NCBI GenBank assembly: GCA_003118195.1
Contig: BEXV01000298.1
Span: forward strand, 226,422-290,421
Source of the DNA: Hemicentrotus pulcherrimus
Lineage: Eukaryota > Echinodermata > Echinoidea > Camarodonta > Strongylocentrotidae
Length of the DNA: 64,000 bases
Direction: 5' to 3'
Notes under the pieces: generated by a model
The model's database searches: none
What the model was told of the DNA's origin: nothing
Seen by the model: the letters and a program-made list of their open reading frames with translations, nothing else
Made by a program: the position numbers and the translations under genes
In this document: piece by piece, positions 62,801 through 64,000 of the stretch
Layout: each line of letters starts with the position of its first letter
How positions within the stretch are numbered: the first letter of the stretch is position 1

Positions 62801-64000
62801 AGTAATAACCTTACATGTACTCTGTGTACTTTGACATATGGTGGTTTTGTTATTAATTTTTCCATACATTAACAATTATCATTCTAGATGATGTTGAAAA
62901 ATCCAACATCTTAATTCATAAGGAAACTTAAATTGATCAAATTGAAATTGTATTTTATTGCAGGGTAACATGGGCGCCCGTGGAAGCCGTGGTGAAGTTG
63001 GAAACGTAGGAGCACTCGTAAGTATAATATTTTCATACTTTTTGTATTTTGTTCCTTTGTGTTGTACAATAATGAAATGACATGCTACACATGCTACGTT
63101 TGAATTGCTGTAAGTATGAATAATTGATATGGAGAACAACAATTTATGCATATGAAGTGAGCAATGAAGAGCGTTGCAGTTGGGAGTGCTGATCTAGATG
63201 AATGAATTGCTTAGATATTTTCCTATATTAATTGATTTTCAAGTCTTCAAGACAAAGAGAAGCTTGAGTTAATCATAATTCTTTACTACCCTCACTCCGA
63301 CTCTTGCTCTCTCTCTTTCTCCTTTCCTCCAACTCTCTACCCCTTTCTCTCTCTCTTCCTCTCCTCTCTCTCTCTCTCCCTTTCTCTCTTTATTTCTTTA
63401 CTACAGGGACCTAGTGGATCAGCTGGAATGAATGGACCTCCAGGAGTTGTCGGGGAACCAGTAAGTAATCCAACATTGAAATACCTTTAATTCGTGACTG
63501 ACAGTAGCCAACTGTGCAGAAATGTTAGAAATATAACATGTTTCCGCAATTTCCATTGTAATATTAGGCAAATCTGTTATTACCTTCAGAGCAGTGAAAT
63601 AGATGCAAGGTTTTTACTTTGACCTTTCATATCATTGGGGTAACTTGTTAAAGCTTGTGAATTTTCACTTCATCATACAAAATAAATAAAATAATTGAAT
63701 GTAACCTACTCATCTAAATTTTTCAAAAAATTGAAATTACCATAGTATTCTATAGACTTCACTTGACATTCATGCAAATTTACGCGGCGATCGGCCGAGA
63801 TTTTGATTTCAATTTGACCCCCCCCCCNCTGAAATAGCCCAGTCAAAATAGGGTTAACACAGATTTAACGACTTTCTGGCTGTGAACAGACACTACATCT
63901 TTATGGAGTGGTAGTGGGTTCTTTCTGAGCCAGCCTTAGTAATGTGTTTTCTGTTGTTCCTGACAGGGACCTGTTGGACCTGTTGGACCAACTGGCCGCT
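6060..64000 (+). CDS. COLP2alpha: SURF-containing fibrillar procollagen (2-alpha type), 56 exons, 3' end outside window
   Basis: Gene-level entry; exons are listed separately. The product is a secreted fibrillar collagen chain of the sea urchin extracellular matrix. Domain order seen: signal peptide (exon 1), VWC domain (exon 2), 12 four-cysteine SURF modules (exons 3-17), minor triple helix (exons 19-22), N-telopeptide (exon 23), main Gly-X-Y helix (exons 24-56, continuing). Exons 1-18 sum to 5469 nt (1823 codons), so the phases close exactly. The main helix starts near residue 1925 and has no Gly-X-Y break in the window. Family knowledge: the sea urchin 2-alpha N-propeptide has VWC plus 12 such modules, is reported to be alternatively spliced, and its SURF modules stay on mature fibrils. 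One in-frame TGA interrupts SURF2. Alternative identity: the related 5-alpha chain. The C-propeptide is not in the window. Confidence 0.95.
6157..11463. other. intron 1
   Basis: A 5.3-kb first intron, AT-rich. It contains a 447-bp terminal-inverted-repeat element (8624-9070) and otherwise no gene or RNA that I can support. Open frames inside are short and featureless. First introns of fibrillar collagen genes often hold enhancers, but I see no recognisable site cluster here. Confidence 0.75.
8624..9070. mobile_element. MITE with perfect 27-bp terminal inverted repeats
   Basis: The left end begins CAGCCTTTTCACACACAG and the right end is its exact reverse complement over 27 bp (8624-8650 and 9044-9070). 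The flanking trinucleotide is TGT on both sides, a possible 3-bp target duplication. Sub-terminal copies of TGTGTGTGAAAGG lie inside near 8822 and 8982. There is no transposase frame, so it is a non-autonomous DNA element. Superfamily uncertain; a 3-bp duplication would suit PIF/Harbinger. Confidence 0.85.
11464..11682 (+). CDS. procollagen exon 2: von Willebrand factor C domain
   Basis: The exon encodes a VWC (chordin-like cysteine-rich) module with ten cysteines in the standard order: LPC, W before EEC-TIC-SC, TTC, ESC, AFC, then ECCFLCP. This module sits at the N-terminus of vertebrate procollagens I, II, III and V, where it binds TGF-beta/BMP ligands; that role here is inference. One N-glycosylation sequon is present (DNAT). 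The acceptor TCTCTTCCAG and donor CA/GTAAGT are clean, with phase 1 at both ends. Confidence 0.93.
11683..12215. other. intron 2
   Basis: A 533-bp intron. Its only distinctive content is a degenerate trinucleotide tract (TAG/AGT/AGC) at about 11957-11989. A GTG-led open frame through it reaches the next exon out of frame and is not coding. Confidence 0.8.
12216..12405 (+). CDS. procollagen exon 3: SURF module 1, N-terminal half
   Basis: First half of SURF1 (residues about 106-168). It starts NVKVKKVTPKITSTG and contains the signature GLWRLSAW..PNPDGRGQ shared by all modules here. The acceptor is ACTCTTGCAG and the exon ends CAAAG/GTATCA in phase 2. The intron sits 19 nt earlier in the module alignment than the introns of SURF3 and SURF5, and in a different phase. 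Confidence 0.88.
12406..13048. other. intron 3 (inside SURF1)
   Basis: A 643-bp intron. It begins with a stretch starting near TAAAGGGGAAGTCCACCCTG (12431), a form seen at the ends of repeat elements, but I could not define a matching right end. No gene seen. Confidence 0.7.
13049..13302 (+). CDS. procollagen exon 4: SURF module 1, C-terminal half, with RGDSP
   Basis: Second half of SURF1 (to about residue 253), carrying the four cysteines as AQC-x6-C and TGC-x5-C (..TTAPEC). Between the pairs lies DRGDSPRT, an RGDSP integrin-recognition motif at 13200-13214. The same loop reads AKGDSP in SURF3 and RKGDYP in SURF11. The acceptor TTTACTAAAG supplies one base that completes an Arg codon. The exon ends AAAG/GTAAGG in phase 1. 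Confidence 0.9.
13303..18247. other. intron 4
   Basis: A 4.9-kb intron between SURF1 and SURF2. It contains a G-run with an undetermined base (13842), a 141-bp inverted-repeat element (14283-14423), and a repeated ATAATGATCTGCTG motif near 15526 and 15580. I see no further exon; phase 1 to phase 1 joining of the flanking exons needs none. Confidence 0.75.
14283..14423. mobile_element. short hAT-like MITE, 141 bp
   Basis: The ends are CAGGGCTCTACGCTAAC and GTTAGCGTGGAGCCCTG, inverted over 17 bp with one mismatch. The flanks TCTAAAG and TCGAAAG match at 6 of 7 bases, fitting an aged 8-bp target duplication of hAT elements. No coding capacity. Confidence 0.75.
18248..18670 (+). CDS. procollagen exon 5: SURF module 2, with in-frame TGA
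   Basis: A complete 141-codon SURF module in one exon, phase 1 at both ends. It has the LWRLALYGSKN..GSGERFNY signature and the first cysteine pair (IGC-x6-C). The third cysteine codon is TGA (18646-18648) where its close copy SURF4 has TGT in the same context (ATCACTCTTTG.CAGGAGAGC). Translation including this exon would stop at about residue 386 of the precursor. Downstream codons to QESPCRA remain intact, as does the donor. It could be a sequencing error, a null allele, a recent pseudo-exon, or an exon skipped in mature mRNA; skipping keeps frame. Confidence 0.85.
18671..19233. other. intron 5
   Basis: A 563-bp intron with nothing distinctive. Its first 30 bases resemble the intron after SURF4, as expected from the module-pair duplication. 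Confidence 0.75.
19234..19430 (+). CDS. procollagen exon 6: SURF module 3, N-terminal half
   Basis: Starts DLSITRVQDTVLSGTV and contains NGLWKLNAFGSSNANGAGQRY. The acceptor is TTCTTCCTAG and the donor CACAG/GTATGA, leaving phase 0. Closely related to exon 9 (SURF5 first half), with the same length (197 nt) and the same split site. Confidence 0.9.
19431..20241. other. intron 6 (inside SURF3)
   Basis: An 811-bp intron whose second half (about 19700-20230) is unusually rich in T and CATTT-type words. The corresponding intron in SURF5 has the same bias. It opens long frames that are compositional artefacts. Confidence 0.75.
20242..20461 (+). CDS. procollagen exon 7: SURF module 3, C-terminal half
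   Basis: Begins VLTSGQQDQTFRVTEDML, then the cysteine pattern LTC-x6-C and VSC-x4-C (SPAEC). It has the loop FAKGDSPDT at the position of the RGDSP in SURF1. It enters in phase 0 and leaves in phase 1 at GAAG/GTTCGA. The donor is weak at +3 and +4, as is that of its copy, exon 10 (GTTTGT). Same length (220 nt) as exon 10. Confidence 0.9.
20462..24462. other. intron 7
   Basis: A 4.0-kb intron between the duplicated module pairs. It contains a (TA)n tract near 23844-23881. The word CTGGTGGCCAAGTT at 20807-20820 recurs in the paralogous intron 10 at 27519-27532. No exon or RNA gene seen. Confidence 0.75.
23844..23881. repeat. (TA)n microsatellite
   Basis: Alternating TA tract within intron 7, with one interruption near its left end. 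Likely length-polymorphic. Confidence 0.85.
24463..24885 (+). CDS. procollagen exon 8: SURF module 4
   Basis: A 141-codon module in one exon, phase 1 at both ends, the paralogue of SURF2 (same length). Signature NLWRLGLFGSENADGSGTRFNY; cysteines IGC-x6-C and TLC-x4-C (QESPC). The segment from NVEVSKNL to the first cysteine is almost identical to SURF2, so this intact copy shows what the SURF2 TGA should read. Acceptor CATCTTTACAG, donor GCAA/GTAAGT. Confidence 0.93.
24886..25351. other. intron 8
   Basis: A 466-bp AT-rich intron with nothing distinctive. Confidence 0.75.
25352..25548 (+). CDS. procollagen exon 9: SURF module 5, N-terminal half
   Basis: Starts NLQITNVGNRVLTGGVL and contains GEGLWAMSAFGSSNMNGVGQ, ending RYSERNQ. 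Paralogue of exon 6. Enters in phase 1, leaves in phase 0 at CAG/GTGGGT. Confidence 0.92.
25549..26645. other. intron 9 (inside SURF5)
   Basis: A 1.1-kb intron with a long T-rich block (about 25900-26560) like that of the paralogous intron 6, then a (CATC)n microsatellite close to the acceptor. Long Phe/Leu-rich open frames here are artefacts of the base bias. Confidence 0.8.
26563..26593. repeat. (CATC)n microsatellite
   Basis: Roughly seven CATC units 50-80 bp before the exon 10 acceptor, forming part of its pyrimidine-rich approach. Confidence 0.85.
26646..26865 (+). CDS. procollagen exon 10: SURF module 5, C-terminal half
   Basis: Begins VLTGEQQDTTLRVTEDML, with cysteines LTC-x6-C and VSC-x4-C (SPADC). 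One N-glycosylation sequon (NMS). The loop that is RGDSP in SURF1 reads FRKGGTPT. Paralogue of exon 7. Ends GAAG/GTTTGT in phase 1. Confidence 0.92.
27818..27888 (+). other. candidate alternative exon, SURF-start-like
   Basis: A 71-nt stretch flanked by TTAATTTTCTGAAG and CAG/GTAAGC. Spliced after exon 10 it reads G-LRTRLVSRNAALQRSDRFRMTIQ without a stop. Spacing of basic and hydrophobic residues resembles the first 25 residues of a SURF module, and the phases (1 in, 0 out) equal those of the first-half exons of SURF3 and SURF5. It is not needed: exon 10 joins exon 11 directly. It may be an alternative exon or the relic of a lost module. Confidence 0.3.
29096..29615. mobile_element. TTAA-bounded MITE-like element, copy 1
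   Basis: Bounded by TTAA on both sides. The left end TTAAAAGGTAGTGTATCCC is roughly mirrored by the right end GTATCCCCTTTAA. The interior (CTTTTGCAGCCAA, GACTTCACTGTCAGA, AAGCTGATTGAATCTTTGC) recurs in the copies at 30861-31388 and, inverted, at 44962-45499. No transposase frame. Confidence 0.7.
30224..30297. repeat. perfect 37-bp tandem duplication
   Basis: Two adjacent identical 37-bp units beginning CTTCAAATGTGAATTAGATT and ending ATTGCTAGTT. Perfect identity suggests a recent event. Confidence 0.9.
30342..30633. mobile_element. MITE, 292 bp, CAGGGCCC ends
   Basis: The ends CAGGGCCCTCTTGCATAAA and TTTATGCAAGCGGGCCTG form imperfect terminal inverted repeats. The interior repeats CAACT/AAATCAAA words with partial internal symmetry. 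No coding capacity and no clear target duplication. Confidence 0.7.
30861..31388. mobile_element. MITE-like element, copy 2 of the 520-bp family
   Basis: Direct-orientation relative of the element at 29096-29615, sharing GTCCCTTTTGCAGCCAA, CTTTACTGTCAGAG.GTA.TGAGTGAC, AAGCTGATTGAATCTTTGC and GTACAAGGGTC.GAAAATCAG. The right end TGCAAAAGGGACACACCTCTAAAGG mirrors the left. The terminal TTAA is not preserved on the left. Confidence 0.65.
32154..32315 (+). other. candidate alternative terminal exon
   Basis: Follows a strong acceptor (TTTTTTCTTTTAATTGCAG). In the phase left by the candidate exon at 27818-27888 it reads 53 residues, starting ILGTYMLSATKQRITPNYRN, then a lysine-rich tail and TGA. 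Used together these two would end the protein after SURF5. No recognisable domain, and the nearest AATAAA I see is distant (33187). Weak evidence. Confidence 0.2.
33576..34019 (+). CDS. procollagen exon 11: SURF module 6
   Basis: A 148-codon module in one exon. Starts GVFAEDLEWTLEPVEPV; signature SGLWRQGLFGSRNRDGSGER; cysteines VGC-x6-C and VKC-x4-C (KEQEC). Acceptor AACCCTAACAG, donor CTCTA/GTAAGT, phase 1 at both ends. The starting bases join exon 10 in frame, which makes the candidate exons in intron 10 optional. Confidence 0.95.
34020..34957. other. intron 11
   Basis: A 938-bp AT-rich intron; nothing distinctive. Confidence 0.75.
34958..35383 (+). CDS. procollagen exon 12: SURF module 7
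   Basis: A 142-codon module. Starts RAIFTDLEADLGNQIIYEN; signature DQLWKMAVYGSRRADGSGPK; cysteines IRC-x6-C and TEC-x6-C (IDMRDRC), a longer last spacing than in most copies. Acceptor CATTTATAG, donor AAAG/GTGAGT, phase 1 at both ends. Confidence 0.95.
35676..36095 (+). CDS. procollagen exon 13: SURF module 8
   Basis: A 140-codon module. Starts GVTAIDIDWEAEVGDAP; signature QGLWQLGVFAATRPDGDGPR; cysteines LGC-x6-C and ISC-x4-C (REQPC). Acceptor CGTTAATAG, donor AGAG/GTAACT, phase 1 at both ends. Only 292 bp of intron separate it from module 7. Confidence 0.95.
36096..37038. other. intron 13
   Basis: A 943-bp intron starting with a CT-rich stretch (about 36119-36150); no other feature seen. 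Confidence 0.75.
37039..37485 (+). CDS. procollagen exon 14: SURF module 9
   Basis: A 149-codon module. Starts GVEVSELHSTPTETLSDL; signature VDLWTLSQWGSERANGNGPQ; cysteines LRC-x6-C and RSC-x7-C (FEVPDGAC). Acceptor ATCATCGCAG, donor AAAG/GTAAGC, phase 1 at both ends. Longest module of the set. Confidence 0.95.
37608..38036 (+). CDS. procollagen exon 15: SURF module 10
   Basis: A 143-codon module. Starts GVVFTDLDWDMSHGPV; signature DGLWRIGVFGAQNPQGTGPR; cysteines IGC-x7-C and ISC-x4-C (KEQPC). Acceptor TTGTGCTCAG, donor AGAC/GTAAGT, phase 1 at both ends. The intron before it is only 122 bp, the shortest in the gene. Confidence 0.95.
38233..38661 (+). CDS. procollagen exon 16: SURF module 11
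   Basis: A 143-codon module. Starts PVMINDVETNPLGNVRV; signature KNLWEMTTFGSSFPDGRGRR; cysteines LTC-x6-C and TDC-x4-C (FELNC). Loop RKGDYPSP at the RGDSP position of SURF1. Acceptor TCTTTTTTAG, donor GAAG/GTACAG, phase 1 at both ends. Confidence 0.95.
39069..39491 (+). CDS. procollagen exon 17: SURF module 12
   Basis: A 141-codon module, the last. Starts GVLIDNTRLTLNSDSEL; signature NNLWRLETFTSNNNDGSGRR; cysteines VNC-x6-C and TSC-x4-C (RLIRC), ending AKA. Acceptor CATGTTGTAG, donor CTG/GTAAGT, phase 1 at both ends. The next collagenous exon needs phase 0, so an exon of length 3n+2 must follow. Confidence 0.95.
39492..40745. other. intron 17
   Basis: A 1.25-kb intron before the microexon. 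It contains a 22-nt stretch with good splice signals on both sides (40219-40240) that does not fit the reading frame; see the separate entry. Confidence 0.7.
40219..40240 (+). other. candidate 22-nt microexon (frame-shifting)
   Basis: Flanked by TAGCTTGCATTTCAG and GAGA/GTAAGT. After exon 17 it reads D-LGICGR plus two bases. Its length is 3n+1, so including it with exon 18 moves exon 19 out of the collagen frame and brings a stop within ten codons. It could be a regulated poison exon or a decoy; the splice-site match alone supports it. Confidence 0.25.
40746..40756 (+). CDS. procollagen exon 18: 11-nt microexon
   Basis: Sequence CTCCACCTCCA between acceptor GATCCACCTCTGCAG and donor GTAAGT. 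Joined to the G from exon 17 it gives Ala-Pro-Pro-Pro and exits in phase 0. That is exactly what is needed, since SURF12 ends in phase 1 while exon 19 must start in phase 0 to read Gly-X-Y. It forms a short proline linker between the SURF array and the minor helix. Confidence 0.75.
41240..41293 (+). CDS. procollagen exon 19: minor helix start
   Basis: 54 bp encoding VQGRPGPKGAKGEPFDIP. VQ then four Gly-X-Y-type triplets, breaking at FDIP. Acceptor TCTGTCAACAG, donor CCA/GTAAGT, phase 0 at both ends. First collagenous exon of the N-propeptide. Confidence 0.92.
41660..41707 (+). CDS. procollagen exon 20: minor helix
   Basis: 48 bp encoding PGMVGPPGRPGLAGSP. With exon 19 it creates the only imperfection in the minor helix (..GEP-FDIPP-GMV..), after which the repeat is regular. 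Acceptor GCCCACTACAG, donor CCT/GTAAGT. Confidence 0.92.
42087..42140 (+). CDS. procollagen exon 21: minor helix
   Basis: 54 bp encoding GYHGRRGPNGLSGPAGQR, six regular triplets. Acceptor TTCCATCCAG, donor AGG/GTAAGA. Confidence 0.95.
42802..42879 (+). CDS. procollagen exon 22: minor helix end
   Basis: 78 bp, 26 codons, from GEDGRDGNAGSRG to GPPGPPGPPGE. The run of GPP triplets gives a stable C-terminal end to the minor helix. Acceptor TCTGATAACAG, donor GAG/GTACGT. Confidence 0.95.
43354..43484. mobile_element. palindromic MITE, 131 bp
   Basis: The left end GGGCCCGTTGCACAAAACTT and the right end AAGTTTTATGGAACGGGTCCC are inverted repeats that extend inward through ATTGATGG/CCATCAAT, so most of the element folds back on itself. 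Sits in the intron before the telopeptide exon. Confidence 0.75.
43590..43658 (+). CDS. procollagen exon 23: N-proteinase region and N-telopeptide
   Basis: 69 bp encoding 23 non-helical residues starting MTAAAQFQSKGPAYT and ending VYNTAP. Ala-Gln (43602-43607) is a plausible procollagen N-proteinase (ADAMTS2-type) site by family analogy. The lysine in QSKGPAY (43617-43619) is the natural candidate for telopeptide lysyl-oxidase cross-linking. Acceptor TTTGGTTAG, donor CCT/GTGAGT, phase 0. Confidence 0.92.
44175..44219 (+). CDS. procollagen exon 24: main helix, 45 bp
   Basis: GRPGSAGYSGHRGAR, the first five triplets of the main helix. Its 45-bp length equals vertebrate fibrillar exon 7. A decayed second copy lies at 45883-45927. 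Acceptor CAACACTAG, donor CGA/GTAAGT. Confidence 0.95.
44337..44420. repeat. dispersed repeat shared by introns 24 and 31, copy 1
   Basis: About 85 bp from GATCTAGATGATTCAAG through AATTATCATCTGTT to AAAGTAATCTAC.AAATTCC matches 49460-49545 in the same orientation. Probably a fragment of a dispersed element. Confidence 0.75.
44821..44874 (+). CDS. procollagen exon 25: main helix, 54 bp
   Basis: GPQGLTGPMGPQGSPGPM; vertebrate exon 8 position. Acceptor TTTCCTTCTCAG, donor ATG/GTAAGT. Confidence 0.95.
44962..45499. mobile_element. TTAA-bounded MITE-like element, copy 3 (inverted)
   Basis: The left end TTAAAGGTACTATGTCCC and right end GGGACATAGTAACTTTAA are inverted repeats of at least 18 bp with one mismatch. 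The interior is the reverse complement of the elements at 29096-29615 and 30861-31388 (for example GTCTGACAGTGAAGTCTAGC, GCAAAGATT.AATCAG). No transposase. Confidence 0.75.
45883..45927 (+). pseudogene. relic duplicate of helix exon 24
   Basis: TCCTGGATCAGCTGGTTAC is identical to exon 24; then 4-5 inserted bases (CGTAC region) and AGTGGATACTGTGGAGCATGA with three mismatches to the rest of the exon. The former donor region reads GTATTTAAA against GTAAGTATTTTTAAA. The insertion breaks the frame and no acceptor precedes it, so it is a dead exon copy inside intron 25. Confidence 0.85.
46058..46111 (+). CDS. procollagen exon 26: main helix, 54 bp
   Basis: GMAGPRGPRGEDGEDGND; vertebrate exon 9 position. 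A strongly charged block. Acceptor TCAATTAG, donor GAT/GTAAGT. Confidence 0.95.
46553..46823. repeat. purine-rich block, possible decayed retroposon fragment
   Basis: A GA-rich stretch of about 270 bp with repeated GATGATG and GGAAG words. Its translation near 46766-46815 (KKWMEEV..SWRES-like) recalls the tails of non-LTR reverse transcriptase frames but is broken by stops. Weak assignment. Confidence 0.2.
46897..46950 (+). CDS. procollagen exon 27: main helix, 54 bp
   Basis: GQNGRQGEIGLVGISGRP; vertebrate exon 10 position. Low in proline. Acceptor CCTTTCTAG, donor CCT/GTAAGT. Confidence 0.95.
47318..47371 (+). CDS. procollagen exon 28: main helix, 54 bp
   Basis: GLVGMHGMSGNPGHKGWN; vertebrate exon 11 position, which in type I collagen carries the cross-link lysine of GMKGHR. 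Here the aligned triplets read GNP-GHK-GWN, so the lysine is one triplet later. A tryptophan in the helix is rare. Acceptor TTTTTTACAG, donor AAT/GTAAGT. Confidence 0.95.
48246..48344 (+). CDS. procollagen exon 29: main helix, 99 bp
   Basis: Eleven triplets from GRHGAPGAAGDRG to GPVGAVGNP. Corresponds to vertebrate exons 12 (54) and 13 (45) joined. Acceptor TTCTTTCACAG, donor CCT/GTAAGT. Confidence 0.95.
48738..48791 (+). CDS. procollagen exon 30: main helix, 54 bp
   Basis: GQRGPSGSRGASGSKGPM; vertebrate exon 14 position. Acceptor CTTTTGTCAG, donor ATG/GTAAGT. Confidence 0.95.
49058..49102 (+). CDS. procollagen exon 31: main helix, 45 bp
   Basis: GDTGERGSNGEQGPT; vertebrate exon 15 position (45 bp there too). 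Acceptor TCTACTTGCAG, donor ACC/GTAAGT. Confidence 0.95.
49460..49545. repeat. dispersed repeat shared by introns 24 and 31, copy 2
   Basis: Same-orientation relative of 44337-44420 (GATCTAGACGATTCAAG, AATTATCATCTGTTC, AAAGTAATCTACAAAATTCC). Diverged in the pyrimidine-rich centre. Confidence 0.75.
49723..49776 (+). CDS. procollagen exon 32: main helix, 54 bp
   Basis: GNMGPLGPSGLPGVNGAT; vertebrate exon 16 position. Acceptor TTAACTTTTCAG, donor ACG/GTAAGA. Confidence 0.95.
50154..50252 (+). CDS. procollagen exon 33: main helix, 99 bp
   Basis: Eleven triplets from GDAGMQGGQGSTG to GSAGAP; vertebrate exon 17 position (99 bp). Acceptor GTTGATATAG, donor CCC/GTAAGT. Confidence 0.95.
50867..50911 (+). 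CDS. procollagen exon 34: main helix, 45 bp
   Basis: GIPGSSGDSGIIGEM; vertebrate exon 18 position (45 bp). Acceptor TTGTTGGCAG, donor ATG/GTAAGT. Confidence 0.95.
51404..51502 (+). CDS. procollagen exon 35: main helix, 99 bp, RGD
   Basis: Eleven triplets from GIQGEVGGPGRNG to GISGERGDV; vertebrate exon 19 position (99 bp). Contains RGDV at 51491-51502. Acceptor CACTTATTTCAG, donor GTT/GTAAGT. Confidence 0.95.
52084..52137 (+). CDS. procollagen exon 36: main helix, 54 bp
   Basis: GLPGYVGLTGSRGPAGPS; vertebrate exon 20 position. Acceptor TTGACACAG, donor TCG/GTAAGA. Confidence 0.95.
52781..52834 (+). CDS. procollagen exon 37: main helix, 54 bp
   Basis: GPRGIGGEPGPTGNSGSE; with exon 38 it equals the 108-bp vertebrate exon 21, here divided. 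Acceptor TTTGTTTTCAG, donor GAG/GTGAGT. Confidence 0.95.
53301..53354 (+). CDS. procollagen exon 38: main helix, 54 bp
   Basis: GETGSVGPAGPRGPMGEL; second half of the vertebrate exon 21 equivalent. Acceptor TTCGTTAACAG, donor CTC/GTAAGT. Confidence 0.95.
54044..54097 (+). CDS. procollagen exon 39: main helix, 54 bp
   Basis: GIGGGPGMLGAPGNSGFM; vertebrate exon 22 position. The glycine-rich start keeps register (GIG-GGP). Acceptor GTTCCTTATAG, donor ATG/GTGAGT. Confidence 0.95.
54601..54654 (+). CDS. procollagen exon 40: main helix, 54 bp
   Basis: GDQGESGEQGSPGEPGSR, an acidic block. With exon 41 it equals the 99-bp vertebrate exon 23, here divided 54+45. Acceptor TTGTTTACAG, donor AGG/GTAAGT. 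Confidence 0.95.
55089..55133 (+). CDS. procollagen exon 41: main helix, 45 bp
   Basis: GTNGEPGTPGQTGPN; second part of the vertebrate exon 23 equivalent. Acceptor TTGTATTTCAG, donor AAT/GTAAGG. Confidence 0.95.
55699..55752 (+). CDS. procollagen exon 42: main helix, 54 bp
   Basis: GAPGEDGLAGNDGKTGAT; vertebrate exon 24 position. Acceptor TTTGTCACAG, donor ACC/GTAAGT. Confidence 0.95.
56164..56208 (+). CDS. procollagen exon 43: main helix, 45 bp
   Basis: GGPGRNGPAGASGDR; with exon 44 it equals the 99-bp vertebrate exon 25, here divided 45+54. Acceptor TTATTCTTACAG, donor CGA/GTAAGT. Confidence 0.95.
56803..56856 (+). CDS. procollagen exon 44: main helix, 54 bp
   Basis: GAMGPPGAQGPPGIGGET; second part of the vertebrate exon 25 equivalent. 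Acceptor TTTGTGTTCAG, donor ACT/GTAAGT. Confidence 0.95.
57411..57464 (+). CDS. procollagen exon 45: main helix, 54 bp
   Basis: GFNGNTGIQGTPGNRGEA; vertebrate exon 26 position. Acceptor AATCATTCATAG, donor GCT/GTAAGT. Confidence 0.95.
58298..58504 (+). CDS. procollagen exon 46: main helix, fused 207-bp exon, RGD
   Basis: Twenty-three uninterrupted triplets from GGDGEPGAAGQAG to GVSGDA in a single exon, by far the longest helix exon in the window. 207 = 54+54+54+45, the sum of vertebrate exons 27-30, so intron loss is the simple reading. Contains NRGDSG (RGD at 58358-58366). Acceptor CATCCCTCCAG, donor GCT/GTAAGT. Confidence 0.95.
58760..58858 (+). CDS. procollagen exon 47: main helix, 99 bp
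   Basis: Eleven triplets from GEQGLRGAAGLQG to GRSGRNGEV; vertebrate exon 31 position (99 bp). Acceptor CATTTTACAG, donor GTC/GTAAGT. Confidence 0.95.
59193..59246 (+). CDS. procollagen exon 48: main helix, 54 bp
   Basis: GPTGIGGSMGQPGLRGLP; with exon 49 it makes 162 bp, matching vertebrate exons 32 and 33 (108+54) but with the boundary moved by 54 bp. Acceptor CGTTATTAATAG, donor CCT/GTAAGT. Confidence 0.95.
59734..59841 (+). CDS. procollagen exon 49: main helix, 108 bp
   Basis: Twelve triplets from GPPGLRGGVGGLG to GSPGRTGEA. Acceptor TATGTTATCAG, donor GCT/GTAAGT. An (AAT)n run lies just upstream (59686-59705). Confidence 0.95.
60480..60533 (+). CDS. procollagen exon 50: main helix, 54 bp, RGD
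   Basis: GGLGPMGPMGVSGQRGDN; vertebrate exon 34 position. RGD at 60522-60530. Acceptor CCTTTGCCTAG, donor AAT/GTAAGT. Confidence 0.95.
61182..61235 (+). CDS. procollagen exon 51: main helix, 54 bp
   Basis: GNPGDPGPNGPSGPKGTR; vertebrate exon 35 position. Acceptor TTTTCCCTCTAG, donor CGC/GTAAGT. Confidence 0.95.
61623..61676 (+). CDS. procollagen exon 52: main helix, 54 bp
   Basis: GAGGEKGSMGSRGIPGNP; vertebrate exon 36 position. Acceptor GTTTTTGATGCAG, donor CCC/GTAAGT. Confidence 0.95.
62191..62298 (+). CDS. procollagen exon 53: main helix, 108 bp
   Basis: Twelve triplets from GPGGAPGERGPSG to GRTGRSGPQ; vertebrate exon 37 position (108 bp). Contains GAPGER (62200-62217), the sequence that as GAOGER binds collagen-receptor integrins in vertebrates. 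Acceptor GCATTGATTTCAG; the donor CAG/GTTAGT is the weakest among the helix exons. Confidence 0.95.
62964..63017 (+). CDS. procollagen exon 54: main helix, 54 bp
   Basis: GNMGARGSRGEVGNVGAL; vertebrate exon 38 position. Acceptor TTTATTGCAG, donor CTC/GTAAGT. Confidence 0.95.
63290..63400. repeat. (CT)n-rich polypyrimidine tract
   Basis: About 110 bp almost entirely C and T, with TCTCTC runs, ending just before the exon 55 acceptor. It doubles as an extended polypyrimidine tract and is likely length-variable. Confidence 0.85.
63407..63460 (+). CDS. procollagen exon 55: main helix, 54 bp
   Basis: GPSGSAGMNGPPGVVGEP; vertebrate exon 39 position. A CT-rich tract of about 100 bp (63290-63400) precedes the acceptor CTTTACTACAG; donor CCA/GTAAGT. 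Confidence 0.95.
63967..64000 (+). CDS. procollagen exon 56: main helix, truncated by window end
   Basis: GPVGPVGPTGR and one further base. By register this should be the counterpart of the 162-bp vertebrate exon 40, so about 128 bp of it would lie beyond the window. Acceptor TGTTCCTGACAG. Confidence 0.92.

Larger units (their letters stand above)
44220..63966. other. main-helix introns (24-55), collective entry
   Basis: Introns of about 250-1250 bp separate the helix exons. Nearly all are GTAAGT...CAG/TAG, phase 0 on both sides, cutting before a glycine codon. Apart from the repeats listed separately I see only low-complexity DNA: an (AT)n run near 47219-47234, a G-run with an undetermined base at 52533, (AAT)n at 59686-59705, a C-run at 60871-60880 and a C-run with an undetermined base at 63828. 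A GTATAGCGCATTTACACA segment near 45721 looks like a common dispersed-repeat motif. No RNA gene or other CDS recognised. Confidence 0.75.
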
